Positions 10,477-19,027 of a DNA stretch of 38,190 nucleotides are shown here, piece after piece; the stretch's first letter is position 1, and each line of letters begins with the position of its first letter. Origin of the DNA: Pollutimonas nitritireducens (lineage in GTDB: Bacteria; Pseudomonadota; Gammaproteobacteria; Burkholderiales; Burkholderiaceae_B); the NCBI RefSeq assembly GCF_002849615.1, contig NZ_PDNV01000017.1, positions 1 through 38,190 of the forward strand, in the 5' to 3' direction. Under the pieces are notes generated by a model. The model searched no databases, was not told the origin of the DNA, and saw only the letters and a program-made list of their open reading frames with translations. A program made the position numbers and the translations under genes.

Positions 10477-11418
10477 TTAGTACCGAATGCGTGGATCGAA
10501 CACGGTATACAGGACGTCGACCAACAAGTTAATCAGGATGTAGATTAAGGAGAAAAGAAGGATCAACGCCTGGATGACGGGGTAGTCGCGTGCCAGCACA
10601 GCTTCGACGACCAGCCGGCCCAGCCCGGGCAGGTTGAACACGGATTCGGTCACGACGACGCCGCTGATCAATAAGGCAATGCCCACGCCGATTATCGTGA
10701 CGATGGGTACGGCGGCGTTGCGCAATGCATGCTGCATCAGCACGGCGCTTTCCTTCAACCCCTTGGCGCGCGCCGTGCGGATGTAGTCTTCCCCCATCAC
10801 GTCGATGATGCTGGTGCGCGTGATGCGGGCAATCAGCGCTATATAAATGGTGCTCAACGCAAGCGTTGGAAGTATCAGGCGCTGGGCATAAGGCCAGAAC
10901 CCGTCGGCCAAAGGCCGGTAGCCTTGCACGGGTAGCCATCCCAGCCACATGGCAAACACCAGTATCAATAGATAGCCCGTAACGAACACCGGAACGGAAA
11001 AACCCAGTACGGAGAACGCCATGACGGCGCGGTCCACCAGCTTGCCCCGGTGCCAGGCGGCAATGACGCCCAGCGGAATGGCGACCAGCACCGTAAACAC
11101 AATGGTGCAGATCGCCAAAGACAATGACGGGCCCATGCGGTCAGCGACCATGCCCAGCACCGGCACACCCGAAATCAGCGACGTGCCAAGGTCTCCCCGC
11201 AACAGCTGCAGCAGCCAGATGAAGAATTGCGTATAAATGGGCTTGTCCAGGCCCATGTGATGGCGAATTTGCTCGAGCTGTTCTGCCGAGGCAGAGTCGC
11301 CGGCAATGATGGCCGCCGGATCCCCGGGTGTAAGACGCAATATGGCAAACACAACCAGCGCCACTACCGCCATGACGGGGATAGTGGCGAGGAGCCGCCG
11401 TAAAATGAAAGCGAGCAT
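10477..11418 (-). CDS. Dipeptide-type ABC transporter permease, DppB-like
   Basis: A 313-residue permease starting MLAFILRRLLATIPVMAVVALVVF, the usual DppB first span. LTPGDPAAIIAGDSAS, IRHHMGLDKPIYTQFFIWL and LLRGDLGTSL follow, then an EAA-type loop YIRTARAKGLKESAVLMQHALRN. It forms the translocation path with the DppC-like protein. It starts 7 bp after the stop of the solute-binding protein gene. Confidence 0.93.
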   Translation of the reverse strand: MLAFILRRLLATIPVMAVVALVVFAILRLTPGDPAAIIAGDSASAEQLEQIRHHMGLDKPIYTQFFIWLLQLLRGDLGTSLISGVPVLGMVADRMGPSLSLAICTIVFTVLVAIPLGVIAAWHRGKLVDRAVMAFSVLGFSVPVFVTGYLLILVFAMWLGWLPVQGYRPLADGFWPYAQRLILPTLALSTIYIALIARITRTSIIDVMGEDYIRTARAKGLKESAVLMQHALRNAAVPIVTIIGVGIALLISGVVVTESVFNLPGLGRLVVEAVLARDYPVIQALILLFSLIYILINLLVDVLYTVFDPRIRY

Positions 11419-11425
11419 GTGGACC

Positions 11426-13024
11426 TTACTTGCCGGTTTTCTTTATGCTCCAGAAGAGCGGAATCGGTTCGATGGGAACGTCGGTAAGCGAAGTGCGATA
11501 GGCGGCAACGTTGTAGTACTGGCCCAGGGGCGGCGCCACCCCTTCGTCCGTTGCCAGGCGCTGGACTTCATCCGAAATGGCCTTGAGTTCCTTTGCATCG
11601 GAGGCCATGGCGAACTTGTGGCGCAGATCTTCGATGGCCGGGATATCAGGCCAGCCGAACCAGGCGTCCTTACCGTTCGTTGCTATCGCGGAGTCGCGCA
11701 GCGGATCCTGGATATCCAGCAGGCTCCAGTTGGTCGAAAAAATATTCCATCCCCCTTTGGCGGGCGGGTCCATGACCGCGCGCCGGGTGACCACGGTTTG
11801 CCAGTCCATGGCCTGCAGGTTGACCTTGAAACCGGCCTTGCGCAAGGCTTCCGCAATGACGATGGGTTGTGCTGCCAGCCCCGTTACATCGGTGGGTTGC
11901 AGGATTTCGACGGGCGTGCCGTCGTACCCGGCTTCCTTAAGCAAGGCTTTTGCCTTTTCAATATTGGATGGCACCACCATGTCTTCACCATACAAGCTTT
12001 CATACGGCATGCCACAGCCAAACAGCGCCGCACAGGTCTTGTAATACTTGTCATTGCCGACCAGTCCCTGCATGACTTGTTCCTGGCCCACCGCGTACAT
12101 GGCGGCTTGCCTGATCAACTTGTTATTGAAAGGAGGGTAAAGGAAGTTCATCCGGTACATCGTCTGGTAGCCGACCTTGTCGATGATGCCCACCTTCAGG
12201 TCTTTGTTCTGCTCGACGATGGGGAGTAGATCGTAGGGTACTTGTTCTATGTAGTCGATCTCGCCATTCATCAAGGCGTTGACCGCCGTCATGCTGTCTG
12301 GCATTCCGGCCCAGACGACGCGTTCTACATTGACCACCTTGCCGCCCGCCGTGAAACTGGCCGGCTCGCTACGCGGCACATAATCGGTATTCTTTGCGTA
12401 GACTGCCTTCAAGCCAGGTTTGAATTCGTCGGCAACCCATTTGAAGGGTCCGGAGCCGATATGCTCGGTAATGGCCTGGCTGGATGGCGTTTCAGCGATA
12501 CGCTTGGGCATCATGAAGGGGGCAGTGCCGCTGGGCTTGGCCAGCGCCCGCAGGACCAGGTTGGTCGGCTCTTTCAGGACAATCTGGAAAGTCTTGTCGT
12601 CGACGACCTCCATGTCGGCGACCAGGTCCAGCAGCACCTGGCCCATTTTGTCTCGTTCTGCCCACCGCTTGATCGACGGAATGCAGTCTGCCGAGGTGAC
12701 CGGTGTGTTGTCGTGCCATTTCAGTCCTGGACGCAGAGTGAAGGTATAGGTTTTTCCGTCTTCCGAGGCCTCCCATTTCTCGACCATCTGAGGCTGTATC
12801 CTGGCATCGGCGTCGGTGGCCAGCAACGTGTCGTAAATCATGTAGCCGTGATTGCGCGTGATGTATGCGGTGGTGATAATGGGGTCGAGGACACGTAGCG
12901 GCGAATGCAAAACGGCGGTAACGGTTTGTGCGCTGGCCGGCGCGGCGTAGCTGATTGCTCCAGAGACCGATGCGACCAAAGACAGGGCTAGCGCCGAGCG
13001 CAAATTCAGAACTCGAAATGACAT
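11426..13024 (-). CDS. ABC transporter substrate-binding protein, family 5 (peptide type)
   Basis: A 532-residue SBP_bac_5 protein with a Sec signal peptide (ALALSLVASVSGAISYAAPASA) and no lipobox, so it is a free periplasmic receptor. Family landmarks include LHSPLRVLDPIITTAYITR, the YTFTLRPGLKWHDNTPVTSAD segment with the usual acidic residue, and EYIPSIKRW-like helix CIPSIKRWAERD. Relatives bind di- and oligopeptides, glutathione, opines or nickel. Being enclosed by two MlrC-type peptidase genes, the ligand is probably a peptide or modified amino acid amide. AAGGAATAGCTC precedes the ATG. Confidence 0.92.
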   Translation of the reverse strand: MSFRVLNLRSALALSLVASVSGAISYAAPASAQTVTAVLHSPLRVLDPIITTAYITRNHGYMIYDTLLATDADARIQPQMVEKWEASEDGKTYTFTLRPGLKWHDNTPVTSADCIPSIKRWAERDKMGQVLLDLVADMEVVDDKTFQIVLKEPTNLVLRALAKPSGTAPFMMPKRIAETPSSQAITEHIGSGPFKWVADEFKPGLKAVYAKNTDYVPRSEPASFTAGGKVVNVERVVWAGMPDSMTAVNALMNGEIDYIEQVPYDLLPIVEQNKDLKVGIIDKVGYQTMYRMNFLYPPFNNKLIRQAAMYAVGQEQVMQGLVGNDKYYKTCAALFGCGMPYESLYGEDMVVPSNIEKAKALLKEAGYDGTPVEILQPTDVTGLAAQPIVIAEALRKAGFKVNLQAMDWQTVVTRRAVMDPPAKGGWNIFSTNWSLLDIQDPLRDSAIATNGKDAWFGWPDIPAIEDLRHKFAMASDAKELKAISDEVQRLATDEGVAPPLGQYYNVAAYRTSLTDVPIEPIPLFWSIKKTGK

Positions 13025-13139
13025 GAGCTATTCCTTATGAATGAGTGTTGCGGGAACGTCAAAAGAATGCGACTAGTTTTAAAAAACCGGTACTTCGTAT
13101 GAGCTGTTCGATCGGCACTACCAAGGAGATACTGTCTGT

Positions 13140-14615
13140 CTACATGGGATCAAGGGGGAAAATCGGGCGGCGTACGTTCTTGAAGGCAAGCTGGTTATAG
13201 TCGGAAGTAGTGACGCCGAGCCCACCGCACTCCACGATTTCGCGCGCCAGGTTGCCGAATCCGGCACGCCAGTGGACGCGGCTTTTAAGGACCACATAGC
13301 GCTTTTTCAGCGGATCGATGCCCGCGGATTGCAGGCAGCTCAGGTCGAAAGGTTCCTGATGCTGCGATACGATGACAATCTCGACCTTTCCGGTGTCCAG
13401 CACCACAGTGGTCCCGGTATCGTTCAGGACGCCTTTGTACATTGGCCCGTGATTGCGATAACGTCCATCGAACACGAATTTGACCTTGCCGCTGACTTTC
13501 AGCGGAGGGTTCGCATCCCGCAAAGCCGGCATCTCGGTTTTGCCGCCCAAGGACAACGTGATGTTTGCGCCTATTCCGGCTTGCGCCGCCATGGTTGCTG
13601 CCTGGGGATCGTAAATGGCATAGAATGCCGCGTTCTCCAGGCCCTGGCGCAAGATCTCGGCCAGGACGGCGGTGGTGTCCATCGTGCCGCCCGACGCACT
13701 GTTATCGCAATGGTCGAGCAAGATGATAGGGCCTTGTGTCATTTGCCTGGCGCGAGCGACGGATTCGTGCAGTGACTCTGGCTGAAACACGAAGTCGGCG
13801 CGCGCATCCCAGGCCTGGTCCAGCAGTTCATCGCGCAGCGTGTTGGCCAAAGCAGGGTCGTTGTCGGTGCATACGACGACGCTGAGGCCAGCGTTATGGA
13901 TGTCGGCGTGGGGGAAGCCGACGAACAGCGATGCGGCCAGGGCTTGCTTTGATTCCATGGCGATGCAGCGGGCTTGCAATGATTTATTGGGTTCGCTGTG
14001 TGTGCCCTGACGCATGACATGAGGCAGCATGGGTCGGTTGCCCCATGCCATGACCGGCTTGATCTGGCCTTTGATGCTGCGCATCAGGATGTCGGCCGCT
14101 CGACTACCGGCTTCGAGCATGTCGATATGCGGGTAAGTGTGGTAGCCCGTGATGACCGTGGCATACCGTACGATGTCGTCGTACAGATTGGTATGCATAT
14201 CCAGCGTGACCCCGACCGGTGTGTGGGGGTCTATGGCGCGCAGTCGCTTTAGCAGCGTGCCTTCGCCGTCTTCGTGGGTTTGCGTGACCATCGCGCCATG
14301 CAGGTCTAATAATATGCCGTCAAAACCGCCCTTCTTGACTTCGTCAAGAATAAGCGTGCTGATGCGCTCGTAAGCCTGGTCGTCAACGGGGCCACTGGGC
14401 CAGGACTCGGCGGCGACCGGGATTACGATTTCTGCGCCATGTCGTTCGGCGATTTCAATAAACCCCCCGAGGCCGCTGCCGGTGCCGCGGTAGGCGGCAA
14501 GCGCATCATCGCCGCGCAACGCCTGCGTCTGTCCTTTGAAGAACCGCTCGAACGGGGTGGGAACCGGCGAGAAGGTATTGGTCTCGTGCTTGAACATTGT
14601 GAGCAACAAACGCAT
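13140..14615 (-). CDS. M81/MlrC-family metallopeptidase, copy 2
   Basis: A 491-residue paralogue of the protein at 6399-7877. It shares MFKHETNTFSPVPTPFERFF, DLHGAMV, LDMHTN, GYHTYPHID, DHCDNSASGGTMDTT and VHWRAGFGNLA, with differences scattered along the length. It has all the candidate zinc-site His residues seen in copy 1, so neither copy looks decayed. The open frame extends to 14654, but the ATG at 14615 has AAGGA 8 nt upstream and matches the start of copy 1. It is the first gene of the operon, with a sigma70-like promoter at 14661-14688. Two intact copies suggest different substrate preference or a heteromeric enzyme. Confidence 0.9.
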   Translation of the reverse strand: MRLLLTMFKHETNTFSPVPTPFERFFKGQTQALRGDDALAAYRGTGSGLGGFIEIAERHGAEIVIPVAAESWPSGPVDDQAYERISTLILDEVKKGGFDGILLDLHGAMVTQTHEDGEGTLLKRLRAIDPHTPVGVTLDMHTNLYDDIVRYATVITGYHTYPHIDMLEAGSRAADILMRSIKGQIKPVMAWGNRPMLPHVMRQGTHSEPNKSLQARCIAMESKQALAASLFVGFPHADIHNAGLSVVVCTDNDPALANTLRDELLDQAWDARADFVFQPESLHESVARARQMTQGPIILLDHCDNSASGGTMDTTAVLAEILRQGLENAAFYAIYDPQAATMAAQAGIGANITLSLGGKTEMPALRDANPPLKVSGKVKFVFDGRYRNHGPMYKGVLNDTGTTVVLDTGKVEIVIVSQHQEPFDLSCLQSAGIDPLKKRYVVLKSRVHWRAGFGNLAREIVECGGLGVTTSDYNQLAFKNVRRPIFPLDPM

Positions 14616-14660
14616 CGCTTTTTCCTTGCTTGGAGGTTGGCGGTACTCTTGCATCGACTG

Positions 14661-14688
14661 ATCATAGGTCGATTTACTGCCGTGTCAG
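14661..14688 (-). promoter_or_regulatory. Sigma70-like promoter of the peptidase/ABC operon
   Basis: On the minus strand CTGACA (14688-14683) and TATGAT (14666-14661) are separated by 16 nt, matching the sigma70 consensus at five of six bases in each box. The predicted start of transcription is near 14654, about 40 nt before the ATG at 14615. It lies just after the terminator of the upstream operon. Confidence 0.55.
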
Positions 14689-14701
14689 TTTACGAATAAT
14701 G

Positions 14702-14749
14702 TAAAAAAACAGTACCACCGTCAATAGGGGTATTGACGGTGGCACTGTT
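14702..14749 (-). terminator. Strong intrinsic terminator of the flavoprotein/ABC operon
   Basis: 14708-14726 and 14731-14749 are complementary over 19 bp with one mismatch and a GGGG-type 4-nt loop. On the minus strand the stem is followed by a run of seven T (14709-14703). It lies 56 bp after the permease gene ending at 14805 and before the promoter of the peptidase operon, so it separates the two minus-strand operons. Confidence 0.85.
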
Positions 14750-14804
14750 TAAAGAAAGAGTTTAAGGGTGCGGCGGAGCTTGAATGTCCTTATTTCCGGC
14801 GATC

Positions 14805-15578
14805 CTACTTGCTATGAGTCCAGTGCTGATGCAGTTTCTGAGCCAGCCCATCAAGCATGAAGCCCAGCGCGCCAATCAGGACGATCACGGCCATCAGTTC
14901 CGAATATGCCAGACGATCGCGGGTATCAAGGATGAAATAGCCCAGTCCTGAACTGACACCCAGCATTTCGCACGGTACCAGCACTATCCAGATGATGCCA
15001 ATGGCAAGGCGCACACCGGTCAGGATATGGCCCAGCACGCCAGGAACCACGATCTTGAACAGTACTTCCCGGCGCGTGGCGCTGAGACTCTTCGCCAGCA
15101 TCAGCCATTTCGGGTCCAGCTGGCGTACGCCGGCGGCGGTATTCAGGATGATGGGCCAGACCGCGGCGAAGGTAAGAAGAAAATAGATTGGCGCGTCGCC
15201 GATGCCGAATACCATGACGGCAATAGGCATCCAGGACAGTGGCGAAATCATGCGCAGGAACTGGAATGCGCTGCCTGTGCAATTTTCCAGGGCGCGGGAG
15301 GTACCGATTGCCAGTCCAATGGGCACACCCAGCATCAGCGCCAGGCCCAGGCCGATGAGCACGCGCTTCATGCTGGTCAGCGTGTGGAGGGTCAACTGGT
15401 TTTGCACCAACAATTCGTACAGGCTTTTGAACGTTTCACCCGGGCTCAGCAGCCCGGCCAGCGCAATGTTCCCTTGTAGCCAATGCGTGCCGGACGCCCA
15501 TAATGCAATCAATACCAGCAGGCCGCCCAGGCCGAGAACGGCACGGGTGCTCAATGGGGTCTGTTTCAGTGCTTTCAT
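14805..15578 (-). CDS. ABC transporter permease, SsuC/TauC/NrtB type
   Basis: A 257-residue permease with about six spans. It shows LIALWASG near the N-terminus, RVLIGLGLALMLGVPIGLAIG, SPLSWMPIAVMVFGIGDAPIYFL and the EAA-type loop KSLSATRREVLFKIVVPGVLGHILTGVRLAIG. This is the pattern of nitrate/sulfonate/taurine importers. It is the last gene of the operon and is followed by a terminator. Confidence 0.92.
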   Translation of the reverse strand: MKALKQTPLSTRAVLGLGGLLVLIALWASGTHWLQGNIALAGLLSPGETFKSLYELLVQNQLTLHTLTSMKRVLIGLGLALMLGVPIGLAIGTSRALENCTGSAFQFLRMISPLSWMPIAVMVFGIGDAPIYFLLTFAAVWPIILNTAAGVRQLDPKWLMLAKSLSATRREVLFKIVVPGVLGHILTGVRLAIGIIWIVLVPCEMLGVSSGLGYFILDTRDRLAYSELMAVIVLIGALGFMLDGLAQKLHQHWTHSK

Positions 15579-15619
15579 GGTGGCGATTTTCGAGACGGGC
15601 CCGGTACGCGGGCCTGATT

Positions 15620-16822
15620 TCAGGTGGTGATGGTTTCTTGACGGGTGAACGAATCCGGCAGTCCGAATGCAGCCATGCCGCCATTGCTGGCAATGGCCTT
15701 TTTCACATATCGGTCGTCCACCAGGTCGCGTGCCACGAAAGCGGGGTCCAGGTCTTGCAGAAACTCGTTTTTGCCGGACACGAGGGTGGTCTTGAGTTTC
15801 CTGATCAGTTCTTCCGTGTAACTGGGGAAAGGGTAAGGCTGGAAGTCGATTCGCTTCTCCTTCCAGCCCGTATTCACGATGGCGCCGGATGCCTGGTAGT
15901 GGGCGCTGTCCATCAATTCGGGCACCAGCACTTGCGCGAGCGCTTCATAGCTATGGGGCGTGTAGTGCTGCGGATTGTCCCTGGCCAGAATGCGGGCGGT
16001 TTCCTGGCGGTGGTCCTGGATCCATACTTGCGCCTGGACGATGCCGTTGACGACCTTCTGCGACCACTCGGGGCGCTGATCCAGGTCCTGTTCATGCATC
16101 AGCACGACGCAGCAGGCGTGATCTTTCCACACATCACCGGTAAAACGCAGGATTTTACCGATTTTCAATACCTCAGCCGATGCATTGAACGGCTCCGCGA
16201 CGGTATAGCCCGCGATCTGCTTGTTGGCCAGCGCCGGCACCATGTCCGAGGGCGACATGACAACTAGTTTTACCTGACCTGGGCCTGCATCGCCTTCGCT
16301 GATGGGCTGCAGGCCTTTACTCTTCAACAAATGCTGGAGCACGATATTGTGCAGGGAATACCAGAACGGGATGGCGACAGTCTTGCCTCCCAGGTCTGCG
16401 ATATCGTTGATGTCGTGTTGCACGGTCAGGCCGGAACCGGACATATGATTCCAGGCAACGACTTTGGCTCGCGACTGACTTCCATAGCGCGCCCATACCG
16501 TCATGGGAGAAAGCAGATGGATGACATTGACCTGCCCCGCCAGGAAGGCTTCGACGATTTGCGCCCAACTGCGGAACAGGCGTGGCTTCTCGACCGTCAG
16601 CCCTTGTGCCTGGAACAGTTCGTTGTGGTGTGCGACCAGCAAAGGCGTTGCATCGGTGATGGCCAGGTAGCCGATCCGCACGGGAGCATCAGGCTCGGCT
16701 GCCCGGGCGACGTTGTGCATGTTCAATAAGGGCAGGGCGCCCATTGCCGTGAATAGCGTGGACAGCTTGATGAACTGACGGCGGGCTTCCAATGAAGCGC
16801 TATACGTTTCGGATTTATTCAT
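15620..16822 (-). CDS. ABC substrate-binding protein, NrtA/SsuA type, Tat signal
   Basis: A 400-residue periplasmic receptor. The N-terminus has a twin-arginine motif, R14-R15 in EARRQFIKLSTLF, then a hydrophobic stretch and VARAAEPDAPVRIGYLAITDATPLLVA. VEKPRLFRSWAQIVEAFLAGQVNVIHLLSPM is typical of NrtA/CmpA/SsuA-like proteins. Tat export suggests folding or cofactor loading before export. The frame is open upstream to 16960, but that part overlaps the ATPase gene and has no signal; the ATG at 16822 is chosen. The ligand could be a sulfonate, nitrate or other small anion, not decidable here. Confidence 0.9.
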   Translation of the reverse strand: MNKSETYSASLEARRQFIKLSTLFTAMGALPLLNMHNVARAAEPDAPVRIGYLAITDATPLLVAHHNELFQAQGLTVEKPRLFRSWAQIVEAFLAGQVNVIHLLSPMTVWARYGSQSRAKVVAWNHMSGSGLTVQHDINDIADLGGKTVAIPFWYSLHNIVLQHLLKSKGLQPISEGDAGPGQVKLVVMSPSDMVPALANKQIAGYTVAEPFNASAEVLKIGKILRFTGDVWKDHACCVVLMHEQDLDQRPEWSQKVVNGIVQAQVWIQDHRQETARILARDNPQHYTPHSYEALAQVLVPELMDSAHYQASGAIVNTGWKEKRIDFQPYPFPSYTEELIRKLKTTLVSGKNEFLQDLDPAFVARDLVDDRYVKKAIASNGGMAAFGLPDSFTRQETITT

Positions 16823-16854
16823 GGTAATTATTTTCCAGGGAAGGGTGTCTCGAT

Positions 16855-17652
16855 TCAGTGGGCGATTCGCGCGCCGCGCAGTGCCTGCATGATCTCGATA
16901 CGTATGTGTGTCAATGGCGGCGCCAATGCGTCGCGGGGATGCGCGGACGCTATCGACCATTCGCCGATCAGTCGGCCGGGGTATTGGCCTATAAGCAGGA
17001 TGCGGTCTGCCAGAATCAGCGCTTCGTCAATGTCGTGCGTAACCAGAATGGCCGAGGCCTGATGCCTGGCGATGATCTGCAGCAGAAGCGCTTGCATTTC
17101 GCTGCGGGTGACCTCGTCCAGCGCGCTGAACGGTTCATCCAGCAACAGGATTTCGGGCTGGCGTGCCAGGCTGCGTGCCAGGGCAGTGCGTTGCGCCATG
17201 CCGCCCGACAGTTCAGCGGGGTAGCGTTCAGAGGCCCCTTGCAAGTCCACTTCTGCAATGGCGGCTCGCACTCGTGTTTTCCTGTCTTCCTTGCCGAGCG
17301 TCGGCTGGTGCTTGAAGTCCAGACCGAAAGCAACATTCTCTTCCAGCGTCAACCAGGGCAGCAGGCTTGGATCCTGAAAGACGAAGCTCAAACGCGGATG
17401 CGGCCCGCGTAGCGGCTCGCCGTTAATATGGACCCCGCCCCGGTCAGCACTTTGCAGTCCGGCCAGAACGCGCAGCAGCGATGACTTGCCAACGCCGCTG
17501 GGACCCAGGATCGCCACGACTTCGCCGGCTGCCAATTGCAGGGAGAAGTCCTGGAGGACCGTATTGGGCTCCTGATGGGGGCGCTTGTAGCTGAGCGCAA
17601 TATCATGGGCGTTCAGGACGATAGGCCTGTCCACTGCCGCGGAAATAGTCAA
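16855..17652 (-). CDS. ABC transporter ATPase, SsuB/TauB type
   Basis: A 265-residue ATPase with Walker A GPSGVGKSS, Q-loop VFQDPSLLPWLTLEENVAFGL (the PWLT form common in nitrate/sulfonate ATPases), signature LSGGMAQRTALARSLA and Walker B LLLDEPFSALDEVTR. The start is TTG at 17652, with AGGA 8 nt upstream, 9 bp after the rubredoxin stop. It shares the operon with the receptor and permease genes downstream. Confidence 0.92.
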   Translation of the reverse strand: MTISAAVDRPIVLNAHDIALSYKRPHQEPNTVLQDFSLQLAAGEVVAILGPSGVGKSSLLRVLAGLQSADRGGVHINGEPLRGPHPRLSFVFQDPSLLPWLTLEENVAFGLDFKHQPTLGKEDRKTRVRAAIAEVDLQGASERYPAELSGGMAQRTALARSLARQPEILLLDEPFSALDEVTRSEMQALLLQIIARHQASAILVTHDIDEALILADRILLIGQYPGRLIGEWSIASAHPRDALAPPLTHIRIEIMQALRGARIAH

Positions 17653-17661
17653 GAATTTGTC

Positions 17662-17826
17662 CTAGTCGGGTATCAGGAAGAAATCTGCTTTCGTCACGCC
17701 ACAGTCGGGACATGCCCAGTCGTCGGGAATGTCCTCGAAAAGCGTGCCAGGAGCGATTCCATCTTCCGGCATGCCAAGCGCTTCGTCATAAATCATGCCG
17801 CAGGGACCGCACATCCATTGCTTCAC
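17662..17826 (-). CDS. Rubredoxin, 54 residues
   Basis: A complete rubredoxin, easily missed because of its size. It reads [18 protein letters not shown], then [20 protein letters not shown], ending ADFFLIPD. C6/C9 and C39/C42 form the two CxxC knuckles that bind one Fe, and W38 and the DDW-C-P-x-C-G core are canonical. Rubredoxins are one-electron carriers to alkane hydroxylases, superoxide reductases and similar enzymes. GTG at 17826 overlaps the stop of the flavoprotein gene as GTGA, so the two are translationally coupled and probably work together. An ABC ATPase gene follows 9 bp later. No rubredoxin reductase is seen in the window. Confidence 0.95.
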   Translation of the reverse strand: MKQWMCGPCGMIYDEALGMPEDGIAPGTLFEDIPDDWACPDCGVTKADFFLIPD

Positions 17827-18995
17827 TGTGCGGCCTCGGCCCGATGTCGGGTGACTTCCGACGCGTATCGATCCGCGGATACTTGCTGGGCAGCCGCCTG
17901 CTCGATGTCATGAATTTCTTTACGCAGGTGCTTCAAGGCAGGCGTGACGATGGCTACGAACACCGCTTCGCGCAGACGGCGTTGAGCAGGGTGGCGCATC
18001 AGATATCCTTTGGCGCCTGCATGCAGGACGGCTGAGTTGGCCGCGGCAAGCGTGAGTTCCGACGTTCGTGCCCGCAACTTCAACACGTCAAGGATGGGCG
18101 CAGCGCCTGCCTGTACCTGCGCCCCAAGTGCGCCGGCCTGCGCCTTCAGCACGTCCAGCTTGGCCGCCAGCTCCTGTCCCTGGTCATCCAGGAACACATT
18201 TACGTGAGCGGTACTGGCGTTGCTTTCACGTATGGTCTTCAGGCAGGCTTCGGTCACGCCAAAGCCCATGCCTGTCTGGCCCAATATGAAACCGGGCTTG
18301 ATGCTGGCGATATACTTCCCAAATTGAGAGGGATGGGCCAATACGTTGACGGTTGAAATCCGCGCGTTCTTGAAGCGCAGGTTCAGTGTTTGCGTGCCTT
18401 CGAGTGCGGAAAATTCAGGGCAGGGATGCAAACTCAATCCATCGGTACTGCCGTGTACAGCAAACATCACATAGCCTTCGTCTTCGACCGACGCGGCGAC
18501 GATAGCCAGGTGCTGGGCACCCACATTTGATACCCAAGGCAACGAACCGTCAACGATATAGTCGTCGCCGTCGCGGCGCGCACTTAGGTGGATCTTTTCT
18601 ATGCCGGCCAGGTGCTTGACCGCATTGGACATTCCAGTGCCCGCAAGCAGGCTACCCTGTACGACCGAGGTCAGATAACGGTCCCGTACGGTCAGGTTGG
18701 GAGAGGCCAGCAAATAAGCGGCGCAACTGGACTGGCACCACACCAGAAACGCCGTGGATCCGCATTCGCGTCCCACTTCAGTGGTAATCCTGATCTGTGC
18801 GGCCATGTCCAGGCCGGACCCGCCATATTCGCGCGGGATGCTTGCGCCGAAACCGCCCAGGGCGCCGAGGCGACGCAGATAATCGATCGGGTACAAGCCG
18901 TCCTGGTCTATGGCCTTGGCCAAGGGTGCGAGGTCGGACTTAACATGCACCGCAATGGCGTCAATTAGCGCTGCGGCTGGGTCGGTTAGGCTCAC
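17823..18995 (-). CDS. Acyl-CoA dehydrogenase-fold flavoprotein, probable non-dehydrogenase
   Basis: A 390-residue protein with the acyl-CoA dehydrogenase fold: helical N-domain with [16 protein letters not shown] (49-63), beta domain with [13 protein letters not shown] (145-157), and helical C-domain. Where true dehydrogenases carry YEGT with the catalytic Glu, this protein has [12 protein letters not shown] (342-353), so that base is missing. The usual TEP-x-AGSD loop is replaced by [13 protein letters not shown] (119-131). These changes are shared by flavin-dependent relatives such as SfnB and DszC that activate oxygen rather than dehydrogenate CoA esters. Context (rubredoxin, AhpD-like protein, sulfonate-type importer) supports an oxidoreductase or monooxygenase on an imported compound. 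The start is GTG at 18995 behind AAGGA. Confidence 0.82.
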   Translation of the reverse strand: MSLTDPAAALIDAIAVHVKSDLAPLAKAIDQDGLYPIDYLRRLGALGGFGASIPREYGGSGLDMAAQIRITTEVGRECGSTAFLVWCQSSCAAYLLASPNLTVRDRYLTSVVQGSLLAGTGMSNAVKHLAGIEKIHLSARRDGDDYIVDGSLPWVSNVGAQHLAIVAASVEDEGYVMFAVHGSTDGLSLHPCPEFSALEGTQTLNLRFKNARISTVNVLAHPSQFGKYIASIKPGFILGQTGMGFGVTEACLKTIRESNASTAHVNVFLDDQGQELAAKLDVLKAQAGALGAQVQAGAAPILDVLKLRARTSELTLAAANSAVLHAGAKGYLMRHPAQRRLREAVFVAIVTPALKHLRKEIHDIEQAAAQQVSADRYASEVTRHRAEAAQ

Positions 18996-19027
18996 GACGG
19001 ATTTCCTTGCTTTATGCTGTGTTGCGG

